Shown here: piece after piece, positions 16,121 through 23,935 of the stretch
Numbering within the stretch: the stretch's first letter is position 1
How the letters are laid out: every line of letters starts with the position of its first letter
Source of the DNA: Ramlibacter paludis
GTDB lineage: Bacteria; Pseudomonadota; Gammaproteobacteria; Burkholderiales; Burkholderiaceae_C
Reading direction: 5' to 3'
Assembly: GCF_022012305.1 (NCBI RefSeq)
Contig: NZ_JAKLTM010000003.1
Coordinates: 124,001 to 188,000, forward strand
Length of the DNA stretch: 64,000 nucleotides
Program-made: the position numbers and the translations under genes
The notes under the pieces: generated by a model
What the model was told of the DNA's origin: nothing
What the model saw: the letters and a program-made list of their open reading frames with translations, nothing else
The model's database searches: none

Positions 16121-18274
16121 ATGCCCGAGCAGATGCTGTCCACCACGTGGTACCGCGTGGCCGCGCTGCAGCCCCGGCTGCGCGCGCACGCGCGCCTGCA
16201 CCGCATGCGCTATCGCGGCGAGTTGTGGTACCTGCTGCAGGATCCGGTCAATGCGCGGGTGCACCGCTTCGCCCCGTCTGCCCGTTTCCTGCTGGCGGCC
16301 ATGGACGGCGAGCGCACGGTGCAGCAGCTGTGGGAGCTCGCCAACCGGCAGCTCGGCGAGGACGCGCCGACGCAGGACGAGGTGATCCAGCTCCTGGGCC
16401 AGCTGCACGGCGCCGACCTGCTGCAAAGCGACGTGGCGCCCGATGTCACCGAAGTTTTCGAGCGCGGGCAGCGCCAGGAGAAGGCGACCCGCCGGCGCAG
16501 CTGGATGAACCCCATGGCCTGGCGCATCCACCTGTTCGACCCCGACCGCCTCCTGAACGCCATGCGAGGGGTCATCGACGTGCTGTGGGGCCGTTGGGGC
16601 GCGCTGCTGTGGCTGCTGGTGGTGCTGCCGGCCGCCACGCTGGTGCCGCTGCACTGGAGCGAGCTCACCGGCGGCTTCTCCGACCGCGTGCTCGCCACGC
16701 AGAACCTCGTGCTGCTGTGGCTGGTCTTTCCGGTGATCAAGGCGCTGCACGAGTTCGGCCACGCCGCGGCGTGCAAGCGCTGGGGCGCCGAGGTCCACGA
16801 CGTCGGCGTGGTGTTCCTGGTGCTGGTGCCGGTGCCCTACGTCGAAGCCTCGGCGTCCACCGTGTTCCGCTCGAAGTGGCACCGCGCCGTGGTCGGTGCC
16901 TCCGGCATGGGCGTGGAGCTGTTCCTGGCCGCCATCGCCTTCTACTTCTGGCTGCTGGTGGAGCCGGGCGTGCTGCGCGCCGTGCTGTTCAACGTGATGG
17001 TCGTCGCGGGCGTGTCGACGCTGCTGTTCAACGGCAACCCGCTGCTGCGCTACGACGCGTACTACATCCTGTCGGACCTGATCGAGATGCCCAACCTCGC
17101 GACGCGGGCGACTCGGTACTGGGGCTACCTGCTGGACCGCTACGGTTTCGGCCTCGATGACGCGGAATCGCGGGAAACCGGAGGCCGGCGTGAAATTGCG
17201 TGGCTGGTGGGCTACGGCCTCCTGTCCACCATCTACCGCATCTTCGTGACGATCGCGATCGCGATGTTCATCGCGCAGCAGTTCTTCTTCATCGGCGTGG
17301 TCCTGGCCCTGTGGGCCGTCGTCATGATGGCGGTGGTGCCGCTGTACAAGGCGGCGCAGCACCTGGCCAGCCCGCGCCTGCGCCTGCGGCGGCGGCGCGT
17401 GTGGGCGGTGACCGGGGGATTCGTCGCGGCGGTCGTGCTGCTGCTGTTCGTGGTGCCGGCGCCGTTCCGCACGGTGCTGGAGGGCGTGGCGTGGCTCCCG
17501 TCGTCGGCCCTGGTGCGCGCGGGGCAGGACGGATTCGTGGAGCGCGTCGTCGCCGCCCCCGGCAGCGCCGTGCTGCAGGGCGACCTGCTGGTGCAGGTGC
17601 GCAATCCGGCCCTGGAGGCGCAGGCGCGGCTCGCCGCGGCGAAGGTCGTGGAATTGCAGGCGGTGCACCTCGCCAACATGAACATCGACCGCGCGCGGGC
17701 GGCGATCGCGCTGGAACAGCTGCAGGCGGAGCGCTCCGCGCTGCGGGCGGCGGAGGAAAAGCTGGCGCTGCTGAACGTGCGGGCCGGGGCCGCCGGTGTC
17801 TTCATGCTGGCGCGCGGCGAGGACCTGCCGGGCCGCTTCCACCGCCAGGGTGAGGTGATCGGCTACGTGCTCGACCGGCCGCGGCCCGTCGCCCGCGTCG
17901 TGGCGCCGCAGGACGCCGCCGACGTGGTGCGGTCCGCCGCCACGCGCGTGGAGGTGCGCATGGCCCATGCGCCTTCCAGCGTGCTGCCGGGACGCGTCGA
18001 GCGGGAAGTGCCCGCCGGCGAGGAATACCTGCCCAGCCGGGCGCTCGCGGCCGAGGGCGGCGGCCAGATGGCCACCGACCAGCGCGACACGCGCGGTGCG
18101 CGCACGCTGGAGCGCACCTTCCAGTTCGACATCGCGGTCGACCCGTCGGCGGGCCCGGTACCCCTCTACTTCGGCGAGCGCGTGCACGTGCGCTTCGAGC
18201 ACCCGGCCGAGCCGATCGGGCAGCAATGGCTGCGCAACGTCCGGCGCGCCTTCCTGTCGCACTTCCATGTCTAG
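16121..18274 (+). CDS. PqqD-like / M50 (site-2-protease) / HlyD fusion membrane protein
   Basis: This 717-residue polytopic protein starts with a PqqD-like winged-helix region (about 20-115, with the YRGELWYLLQDP core), the fold used elsewhere to bind leader peptides. Membrane segments follow from about 165, carrying the zinc-protease motif HEFGH at 210-214. A later NGNPLLRYDAYY segment supplies Asp312 as a likely third ligand, as in M50 peptidases. More membrane helices run to about 450. The last 250 residues are a periplasmic HlyD-like module with lipoyl half 465-495 and a coiled coil. Related proteins are often annotated as putative peptide zinc metalloprotease. GGAG seven bases upstream supports the ATG. 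The stop (TAG 18272-18274) lies inside the next gene. It could process the cargo or form the membrane part of the exporter; both are inference. Confidence 0.84.
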   Translation: MPEQMLSTTWYRVAALQPRLRAHARLHRMRYRGELWYLLQDPVNARVHRFAPSARFLLAAMDGERTVQQLWELANRQLGEDAPTQDEVIQLLGQLHGADLLQSDVAPDVTEVFERGQRQEKATRRRSWMNPMAWRIHLFDPDRLLNAMRGVIDVLWGRWGALLWLLVVLPAATLVPLHWSELTGGFSDRVLATQNLVLLWLVFPVIKALHEFGHAAACKRWGAEVHDVGVVFLVLVPVPYVEASASTVFRSKWHRAVVGASGMGVELFLAAIAFYFWLLVEPGVLRAVLFNVMVVAGVSTLLFNGNPLLRYDAYYILSDLIEMPNLATRATRYWGYLLDRYGFGLDDAESRETGGRREIAWLVGYGLLSTIYRIFVTIAIAMFIAQQFFFIGVVLALWAVVMMAVVPLYKAAQHLASPRLRLRRRRVWAVTGGFVAAVVLLLFVVPAPFRTVLEGVAWLPSSALVRAGQDGFVERVVAAPGSAVLQGDLLVQVRNPALEAQARLAAAKVVELQAVHLANMNIDRARAAIALEQLQAERSALRAAEEKLALLNVRAGAAGVFMLARGEDLPGRFHRQGEVIGYVLDRPRPVARVVAPQDAADVVRSAATRVEVRMAHAPSSVLPGRVEREVPAGEEYLPSRALAAEGGGQMATDQRDTRGARTLERTFQFDIAVDPSAGPVPLYFGERVHVRFEHPAEPIGQQWLRNVRRAFLSHFHV

Positions 18275-20282
18275 CCGCGCCCTCCCGTTCCAGCAGGCGC
18301 TCCTGGCGGGCGGGCGGCCCTATGCCGAACGCGCGGAGGACCGGGAGTTCTGGCTCGACCGGCTGGCACAGGCGATCAATGCGGCGGCCATCGCTCCCGT
18401 GCGCCGCGCCTTGCATGGGCTGGCGGGCGGCGGCGAGCGCTTCGTCGCCGCCGTGGACGGCTGGGCCCCGGCCATGAAGAAGCTGGACGACGACGCGCTG
18501 CGCGCGCGCGCCGCGGCCCTGCGGCCCCGGTTGCGCCGCGCCGGGTTCACGCCCGCCCTCGCCGCGGAAACCTTCGCGCTGGTGCGCGAGGCGGCGGAAC
18601 GCACCGTGGGCCAGCGCCACTTCGCGACCCAGCTGCGCGGCGGCTACGAGCTGCTGCGCGGCCGCCTCGTGGAGATGGCGACGGGGGAGGGCAAGACCTT
18701 CTGCGCGACGCTCCCGGCCTGCGCGGTGGCGCTCTCCGGCTATCCGGTGCACGTCATCACCGTCAACGATTACCTGGCGAGCCGCGACGCCGGGAAGATG
18801 AAGCCGCTGTACGAATTCCTCGGCCTCGGCGTGGGTCTCGTCGTGCAGGGCATGAAGCGCTCCGAGCGGCGCGAGGCGTACGCGCAGTCCGTCACCTACG
18901 TCACCAACAAGGAGCTCGCCTTCGACTACCTGCGCGACCGCGTGGCGCTGCAGGGCAAGGGCACGCGCCTGCACCAGTCGGTGCGCCGGCTGGCCGGCCA
19001 TGCCGCGGCCGACGAGGACACCGTGCTGCGCGGCCTGTACTACGCGATCGTCGACGAGGCCGACAGCGTCTTCGTGGACGAAGCCCGCACGCCGCTGATC
19101 CTGTCCGCGACCGGCGATGCGAGCGCCGAGGTGGAGATGGGCCGGGAGGCCCTGGCGTTCGCAGGCGCGCTGGTGGAGCCGGGCGATTTCGTCCTCGACG
19201 TGTTCGAGCATTCCGTGGCGCTGACGGACGAAGGGCGCGACAAGCTCGACGCCTTCGCCGAACAGCGCGATGGCCCCTGGACCTCGGTGCGCGGCCGCGA
19301 GGAGCTTGTGCGCCAGGCCCTCAGCGCCCTGTACCTGTTCCGCCGCGACCAGAAGTACGTGGTGGTGGACGGCAAGGTGCAGATCGTCGACGAGTCCACC
19401 GGGCGCGTGATGCCGGACCGTTCGTGGGAACGCGGGCTGCACCAGCTGATCGAGCTGAAGGAGGGCGTCGAGCCGACGGCGCGGCGCGACACGCTCGCGC
19501 GGCTCACGTACCAGCGGCTGTTCCGCCGCTACGTGCACCTCTCCGGCATGACGGGCACGGCGGCCGAGGTCGCCCGCGAGATCCAGCTGGTGTACGGGCT
19601 GGCCACCGCGCGCGTTCCCCTGCGCAAGCCGTCGCAGCGCGCCGACCGGGGCTTCACCTGCTGCGCCACGCTGCGCGAGAAGTGGGAGCGCGTTGCGGAT
19701 TCCGCCGAGCAGCTGGCCTGCCGCCAGGGCCGGCCGGTGCTGATCGGCACCCGCTCCGTCGAAGCGTCCGAGCAGGTCAGCGCGGTGCTGCGCGCGCGCG
19801 GCCTGCCGCATGCGCTGCTCAACGCCAAGCAGGACAAGGACGAGGCCGACGTGGTCGCCCAGGCGGGACATGCCGGCCGCATCACCGTGGCGACCAACAT
19901 GGCCGGCCGCGGCACCGACATCGAGCTGGGCCCGGGCGTGCCGGAGTGCGGCGGGCTGCACGTGATCCTCACCGAGTACCACGATTCGCGCCGCGTGGAC
20001 CGCCAGCTGGTGGGCCGGTGCGCGCGCCAGGGCGACCCGGGCAGCTGCGAAGCCATCGTCTCGCTGGAAGACGAGATCTTCGAGGTCTGCGCGCCGGCGC
20101 TGGCCGGCGCCCTGCACCGCAGCGCGGCAGCCGGCATGCCCGTGCCCGAGCGCATGTACGCCGCGCTGCGCAAGGTGGCGCAGCAGGCCGCGGAGCGGCA
20201 ACAGTACGCCATCCGCATGAACAACCTGAAGCAGGACCGCCGGCTGCAGCGCACGCTGGCCTTCACCGGGAGAAGCGAATGA
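18267..20282 (+). CDS. Shortened SecA-like preprotein translocase ATPase
   Basis: This 671-residue protein matches the SecA motor. It has Walker A ATGEGKT at 138-144, the VTVNDYLA-like ITVNDYLASRD at 164-174, VDEAD at 262-266, DEART at 271-275, the VVDGKVQIVDESTGR segment at 366-380, SGMTGTA at 426-432, MAGRGTDIELG at 545-555 and GRCARQGDPGS at 583-593. Canonical SecA is about 900 residues. Here only about 78 residues follow the last motif, ending inside what should be the long scaffold helix, so the helical wing, two-helix finger and zinc tail are absent. I start at ATG 18267, overlapping the M50 stop by 8 nt. Longer in-frame openings to 17967 lie inside the M50 gene and are rejected. It is surely a paralogue, not the housekeeping SecA, and probably powers export of the neighbouring cargo. 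Confidence 0.9.
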   Translation: MSSRALPFQQALLAGGRPYAERAEDREFWLDRLAQAINAAAIAPVRRALHGLAGGGERFVAAVDGWAPAMKKLDDDALRARAAALRPRLRRAGFTPALAAETFALVREAAERTVGQRHFATQLRGGYELLRGRLVEMATGEGKTFCATLPACAVALSGYPVHVITVNDYLASRDAGKMKPLYEFLGLGVGLVVQGMKRSERREAYAQSVTYVTNKELAFDYLRDRVALQGKGTRLHQSVRRLAGHAAADEDTVLRGLYYAIVDEADSVFVDEARTPLILSATGDASAEVEMGREALAFAGALVEPGDFVLDVFEHSVALTDEGRDKLDAFAEQRDGPWTSVRGREELVRQALSALYLFRRDQKYVVVDGKVQIVDESTGRVMPDRSWERGLHQLIELKEGVEPTARRDTLARLTYQRLFRRYVHLSGMTGTAAEVAREIQLVYGLATARVPLRKPSQRADRGFTCCATLREKWERVADSAEQLACRQGRPVLIGTRSVEASEQVSAVLRARGLPHALLNAKQDKDEADVVAQAGHAGRITVATNMAGRGTDIELGPGVPECGGLHVILTEYHDSRRVDRQLVGRCARQGDPGSCEAIVSLEDEIFEVCAPALAGALHRSAAAGMPVPERMYAALRKVAQQAAERQQYAIRMNNLKQDRRLQRTLAFTGRSE

Positions 20283-21139
20283 CCTCCGTGCGATCCATCG
20301 CCCCTGCCGCCCTCGCGGCCCTCTGGGCCGCCGGCGCGGCTGCCAACCCCTACGAGTGCCTCATCGAGCCGAACCAGACGGTGGAAGTGCGCAGCTCGGT
20401 CGAAGGCATCATCGAGAAGGTCCTCGTGCAGCGCGGCGACCGCGTGCGCGCCGGCCAGGTGCTGGTGCAGCTGGAGTCCGCGGCGGAGGCATCGGCCGTG
20501 CAGCTCGCGCGCACGCGTGCCGAAGCGCAGGGCCGGCTGCAGTCCGCGGAGAACCGGCTGGAGTACGCGCACAAGAAGCTGGAGCGGCAGTCGCAGCTCG
20601 AACAGCAGAAGTTCGTCTCGGTGCAGGCGCGCGACGAGGCCGAGGCGGAGAAGCGCATCCTGGAGTCGGAGCTGCGCGCCGCGCGCGAGGACAAGGAGCA
20701 GGCCCTCCTGGACGCGCGCCACGCGCAGGACGTCCTGAACCGCCGCGTGCTGCGCAGCCCCTTCGACGGCATCGTGCTCGATCGCATGCTGAACCCCGGC
20801 GACCTCGCGGAGTCGGGCACGGGCCGCAAGCCCATCCTGAAGCTCGTGCAAGTGGAGCCGCTGCGCGTGGAGGTGGTGTTGCCGCTGGCGGCCTGGGGCA
20901 AGCTGAAGCCGGGACAGGCGGCGACGGTCCTGCCGGAGGCCCTGGGCGGCAGCCACGCGGCGACCGTGAAGGTGATCGACAGCGTGTTCGACACGGCCAG
21001 CGGGACCTTCGGCGTCCGCCTGGAAATGCCCAATGGCGGCGCCAGGGTGCCGGCGGGCATCCGCTGCCGCGTGGACTTTCCGGGCCTGCGTGGAACCGCC
21101 GCCAGCGTGACGCCGGTGCGGGGCACGCCGATCAAGTGA
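20279..21139 (+). CDS. Periplasmic HlyD/RND-type adaptor protein
   Basis: A 286-residue adaptor with an N-terminal signal-like stretch (about 1-22, ending AAGAAA), first lipoyl half at about 37-67 (RSSVEGIIEKVLVQRGDRV), an antiparallel coiled coil of about 80 residues rich in Glu/Arg/Ala, second lipoyl half at about 157-174 (LRSPFDGIVLDRMLNPGD) and a short beta-barrel. It is shorter than typical AcrA/HlyD proteins (about 370-480) and lacks a clear lipobox. ATG 20279 overlaps the SecA-like stop as ATGA, so it is translationally coupled. It is the third lipoyl-hairpin protein in this operon. The pump partner is unidentified; the M50 fusion or the SecA-like motor are the only candidates in view. 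Confidence 0.86.
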   Translation: MTSVRSIAPAALAALWAAGAAANPYECLIEPNQTVEVRSSVEGIIEKVLVQRGDRVRAGQVLVQLESAAEASAVQLARTRAEAQGRLQSAENRLEYAHKKLERQSQLEQQKFVSVQARDEAEAEKRILESELRAAREDKEQALLDARHAQDVLNRRVLRSPFDGIVLDRMLNPGDLAESGTGRKPILKLVQVEPLRVEVVLPLAAWGKLKPGQAATVLPEALGGSHAATVKVIDSVFDTASGTFGVRLEMPNGGARVPAGIRCRVDFPGLRGTAASVTPVRGTPIK

Positions 21140-21147
21140 GCGCGGCA

Positions 21148-21172
21148 GGCCCCGGGACGGCCCTCCCGGGCC
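21148..21172 (+). terminator. GC-rich stem-loop after the export operon
   Basis: CCCGGGA at 21151-21157 pairs with TCCCGGG at 21164-21170 around a 6-nt loop, extendable by GG/CC with one bulge. It lies just after the adaptor stop and before the tRNA gene. There is no T-tract, so intrinsic termination is only possible. Confidence 0.4.
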
Positions 21173-21197
21173 GGTCCAAGGTACCATGGCGGCCTGC

Positions 21198-21274
21198 CTG
21201 CCCGTAGCTCAGTTGGATAGAGCACCTGCCTTCTAAGCAGGTTGTCGGGGGTTCGATTCCCTCCGGGCAGGCCA
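21198..21274 (+). tRNA. tRNA-Arg (anticodon TCT)
   Basis: A complete 77-nt cloverleaf. The acceptor stem CTGCCCG (21198-21204) pairs with CGGGCAG and is followed by discriminator G and an encoded CCA (21272-21274). The D arm GCTC...GAGC, the anticodon arm CCTGC-CTTCTAA-GCAGG and the T arm with GTTCGATTC are all intact. Loop positions 34-36 read TCT, which decodes AGA arginine codons, rare in a genome this GC-rich. It stands alone, on the plus strand, at the border of a lower-GC segment. Confidence 0.96.
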
Positions 21275-21308
21275 AATCACCTTCCAGGAAGCCGGAACCC
21301 TCTCACGC

Positions 21309-22106
21309 GTGTCTCCAGATTTGCGAAGCCAGCTACCTGCCTCGGCACGAGATCGCTTGCGTCCGCCAAGGTGGCTTGCATTGGTTGCGATCGTGGTCGT
21401 GCTGGGGCTACCTGCATGCTTCGAAACGCGAATGTTCCGGATCGACTTTCCCGATACGGCATTTGTGGTGGAGGAGGATTGGGTAGCGCCGAACGAGCGC
21501 GCGCAGAATTTGACAAGCTTTGTAGTTCGGATCCCGCGGTCTCGCGTGCCAAGACAGAGCTTGCAACTGGAATCCGAGTTGCCGGGGTATCAGTTGGATG
21601 CCCACCTGAAGCCAGCTACGTACAACGTCCATCTCGACTATCAAGGCACGCCGAAGCCCGGAGCGCCTTTGCGGAAGCTTTTGCAGGCTGGCGGATGGGT
21701 GCTGCTGCCTGACACCGATCCGGAGTTCCGGATCGCCGTGCGTCATGACGCGGGTCAGTCTTCTTTGCCTCGTCGGGAGGCCTATGAACCCAAGGCGGAC
21801 ACCCGGTACCTTATTACCTGCAGCACGTACCGCATGGGTAGCGACCCAGCTCGCCGTTTCAGGCAATGCGCCATGACTGCGCCCTATCGCGAACCCTTCA
21901 GCGGCGAGATGAGCGTCCAGATTGCAGTGGGCGTCCCGCAAGAGCACCTACGGCGGTGGGCCGAATTTGCGGAGGCCGAACGCACCGCGATCCGGCAGTT
22001 CCAGGTCGAATCCGATCCGCGGATCTGGCAGCGACGCGAACAGATGCGACGCGACGCCCTGCGTGCAACCGAGCCCAAGCCAACTTCTGTTAAGGGCGGA
22101 GCTTGA
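21309..22106 (+). CDS. Hypothetical membrane-anchored or lipoprotein-like protein
   Basis: I do not recognise this 265-residue protein. A basic N-terminus is followed by a hydrophobic stretch (about 22-37) ending LGLPAC, which resembles a lipobox, so it is probably exported and may be lipidated at Cys37. The rest is soluble, with no repeats or known catalytic motif; the C-terminus is Arg/Glu-rich and likely helical. The annotated GTG has no convincing ribosome-binding site; TTG at 21357, just ahead of the hydrophobic stretch, is an alternative. Base composition is clearly less GC-rich than the surroundings and codon choice is less biased, consistent with acquisition next to the tRNA. It is followed 35 bp later by another unrecognised gene. 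Confidence 0.6.
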   Translation: MSPDLRSQLPASARDRLRPPRWLALVAIVVVLGLPACFETRMFRIDFPDTAFVVEEDWVAPNERAQNLTSFVVRIPRSRVPRQSLQLESELPGYQLDAHLKPATYNVHLDYQGTPKPGAPLRKLLQAGGWVLLPDTDPEFRIAVRHDAGQSSLPRREAYEPKADTRYLITCSTYRMGSDPARRFRQCAMTAPYREPFSGEMSVQIAVGVPQEHLRRWAEFAEAERTAIRQFQVESDPRIWQRREQMRRDALRATEPKPTSVKGGA

Positions 22107-22141
22107 AGGTCCGACCTTGATTCGCTTGAAGGATTGGAAAC

Positions 22142-22555
22142 GTGGCATTCGTGAACGAACGCATCTCCGGGGACGACAGGAAGAATTTCGACTTCGACGT
22201 CATCAAACGTCCCCCTTTGTATAGGGAACCGATCGATCCCAGCCATTGGACGATCGATAGAAGCCGCAATGCCTTCCTGATCTGGACGCTCGGAGGGCGG
22301 GAGGACGAGCAGAACGCAGAGCACTTCGCCCTCTGGCTGGACGGAAACGTCGTATACGCCAAGCTGCTGCGAGATTCCGTGGGCCACTTTTCGTCGCACG
22401 TTCAGACGACCTGGCGACTCCAGAAGCTGATGATTCCTGCGCATCGCGAGAGCACGCGCGGCGAGATCATCGAAGTCTTGCGGGATGCGCTGGCTGCGTA
22501 CAAGGTCGGGAGCGGGGTAAGGGTTGCGTCGCACGAAGCGAAGTTCGATTTTTGA
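22142..22555 (+). CDS. Hypothetical protein, 137 residues
   Basis: An unrecognised small soluble protein with no signal peptide or membrane segment. It begins with GTG 22142 after an AAGGA-like site about nine bases upstream. The sequence is charged and aromatic (PSHWTIDRSRNAFLIW, EHFALWLDGNVVYAKL), looks like a compact alpha/beta fold, and ends ASHEAKFDF. Like the gene before it, it has lower GC than the window average, and the two may be cotranscribed. The pairing of a putative exported lipoprotein with a small cytosolic partner next to a tRNA could fit an accessory or immunity-type role, but nothing in the sequence proves it. Confidence 0.55.
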   Translation: MAFVNERISGDDRKNFDFDVIKRPPLYREPIDPSHWTIDRSRNAFLIWTLGGREDEQNAEHFALWLDGNVVYAKLLRDSVGHFSSHVQTTWRLQKLMIPAHRESTRGEIIEVLRDALAAYKVGSGVRVASHEAKFDF

Positions 22556-22574
22556 GATCCATGACGCCTATCTT

Positions 22575-22620
22575 GGGTCGCGCGGCGACCCCAGCGCTGG
22601 GGTGCCTTCGGCAGCCCAGC
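22575..22620. repeat. Hairpin cluster between convergent genes
   Basis: Three inverted repeats lie back to back: GGGTCGC/GCGACCC (22575-22581 with 22585-22591), the palindrome CCAGCGCTGG (22591-22600) and GCTGGGGTGCC/GGCAGCCCAGC with one mismatch (about 22596-22620, TTC loop). They separate the plus-strand hypothetical gene from the minus-strand lipoprotein gene. Lacking T-tracts, they are only possible terminators. Confidence 0.45.
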
Positions 22621-22631
22621 CTGCATGGAAA

Positions 22632-23006
22632 TCACCGTCCCATCCGTCTCTGATATGCGGCCAGCCAGCGCTGGTTCAGCGTCGGATTGTTCTCCGTCGA
22701 ATCCGGCGCGTTGAAGATCACCTGTAGCGTGTTGTCGGCCTGCGGCTTCAGGTCGATGGTGACGGCCGCGCCGCCCTTGTTCCCGGTGATGCGGCCGTTG
22801 CCGCGGTCGGCATTGGTCACCTGGACGCCGGCATCGGCCGCGGCGCCGATGGCCGCGTCCCAGGACTTGTCGAAGCTGGGTGGCGAGATCGTCTTGGTCT
22901 GGCCCCCTGGCACCGTCACCGGGTAGGTGCCGTAAGGGTAGGGCGCGTAGTAGCAGCCGGCCAGCAGCGCGGACGCGGCGATGAGGGTTGCCAGGTGCTT
23001 AGCCAT
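22632..23006 (-). CDS. Small outer-membrane-type lipoprotein
   Basis: This 124-residue protein has a classic lipoprotein signal: a basic start, a hydrophobic core and the lipobox LLAGC with Cys at about 18. A Tyr/Pro-rich linker ([11 protein letters not shown]) follows, then a small soluble domain (about 40-124) with [13 protein letters not shown] and a [11 protein letters not shown] turn. I recognise no characterised family. The ATG lies within the end of arcC (8-nt overlap), so it is probably the last gene of the arginine operon, although its job there is unknown. Confidence 0.75.
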   Translation of the reverse strand: MAKHLATLIAASALLAGCYYAPYPYGTYPVTVPGGQTKTISPPSFDKSWDAAIGAAADAGVQVTNADRGNGRITGNKGGAAVTIDLKPQADNTLQVIFNAPDSTENNPTLNQRWLAAYQRRMGR

Positions 23007-23934
23007 ACACGATGTCGCCCGAACCGGCCACGATGGTCGTGCCTGCGGTGCCTTCGATCACTTTCGCCAGGTCGGCCAGCGCGCCGATCGCGGCGGCCTT
23101 GCCGGTGGCGGCGGCGAAGCGGCAGGCGGCCTGCACCTTGGGGCCCATGGACCCCGCGGCGAAAGGCATGCCCTTGAGGGAGTCGACCGAGGCGCGGCGG
23201 ATCGCCCGCTGCGTCGGCTTGCCCCAGTCGACGTAGACCGCATCGGCATCGGTCAGCATGACGTACAGGTCCGCGCCGAGCTCGCGCGCCAGCAGCTCGG
23301 TGGCCAGGTCCTTGTCGATCACGCACTCGATGCCTTCGAGCTTGCGCTCGGCGTGCGGCGAATAGGCGGCGGGGATGCCACCCCCGCCGGCGGCGATCAC
23401 GATGGTGTGCTTCTCCAGCAGCCACTTGATCGGCCGCAGCTCGAAGATGCGCTTGGGCTCCGGCGAGGCGACCACGCGCCGCCACTTGTCGCCGTCGGCC
23501 TTCACCACCCAGCCCTTGGCCTCGGCCAGGCGGTCGGCCTCGGCCTTGTCGTAGACGGGGCCGATGAACTTGGTGGGGTTGTGGAAGGCGGGGTCGTTGG
23601 CATCGACCTCCACCATGGTGAGCAGCGTGGCGAAGGGCCGCTCGAAGGGCAGCAGGTTGCCGAGCTCCTGCTCGATCATGTAGCCGATCATGCCCTCGGT
23701 CTGCGCGCCGAGCACGTCGAGCGGATAGGTTTCCACTTCGCGGTAGGCCGCGCCCTGCAGGGCCAGCAGCCCCACCTGCGGCCCGTTGCCGTGGCCCACG
23801 ACCAGGTCGTGCACGCGGGCCACGGGCGCCAGCGCGGCCGCCGCGATGCGTACGTTCTCGCGCTGGTTGTCGGCGGTCATCGGCTGCCCGCGGCGCAGCA
23901 GCGCGTTGCCGCCCAGGGCGGTGACGATCAGCAT
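22999..23934 (-). CDS. arcC: Carbamate kinase
   Basis: A 311-residue carbamate kinase, the last step of the arginine deiminase pathway: carbamoyl phosphate plus ADP gives ATP, ammonia and CO2. N-terminal [28 protein letters not shown], the AAGGGGIPA loop and [12 protein letters not shown] are hallmark segments of the amino-acid-kinase fold. Length is normal. I use the ATG at 23934 rather than the one seven codons upstream because homology begins [10 protein letters not shown] and the upstream codons overlap arcB. One base separates it from the arcB stop, and its end overlaps the lipoprotein gene by 8 nt. Confidence 0.96.
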   Translation of the reverse strand: MLIVTALGGNALLRRGQPMTADNQRENVRIAAAALAPVARVHDLVVGHGNGPQVGLLALQGAAYREVETYPLDVLGAQTEGMIGYMIEQELGNLLPFERPFATLLTMVEVDANDPAFHNPTKFIGPVYDKAEADRLAEAKGWVVKADGDKWRRVVASPEPKRIFELRPIKWLLEKHTIVIAAGGGGIPAAYSPHAERKLEGIECVIDKDLATELLARELGADLYVMLTDADAVYVDWGKPTQRAIRRASVDSLKGMPFAAGSMGPKVQAACRFAAATGKAAAIGALADLAKVIEGTAGTTIVAGSGDIVYG

Positions 23935-23935
23935 G

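Noticed and set aside
11673..18268. Very long antisense open frames opposite the giant, SapC, adaptor and M50 genes
   Set aside because: They mirror GC-rich coding sequence; translations are Arg/Ala/His-rich low-complexity with no family motif, while the plus strand has clear domains and coupled starts.
18267..20282. Housekeeping SecA
   Set aside because: It is too short, lacks the C-terminal domains and lies in an accessory operon; the essential secA is expected elsewhere in the genome.
21198..22560. tRNA-Arg as attachment site of a complete mobile island
   Set aside because: No repeat of the tRNA 3' end downstream and no integrase; only a composition change remains.
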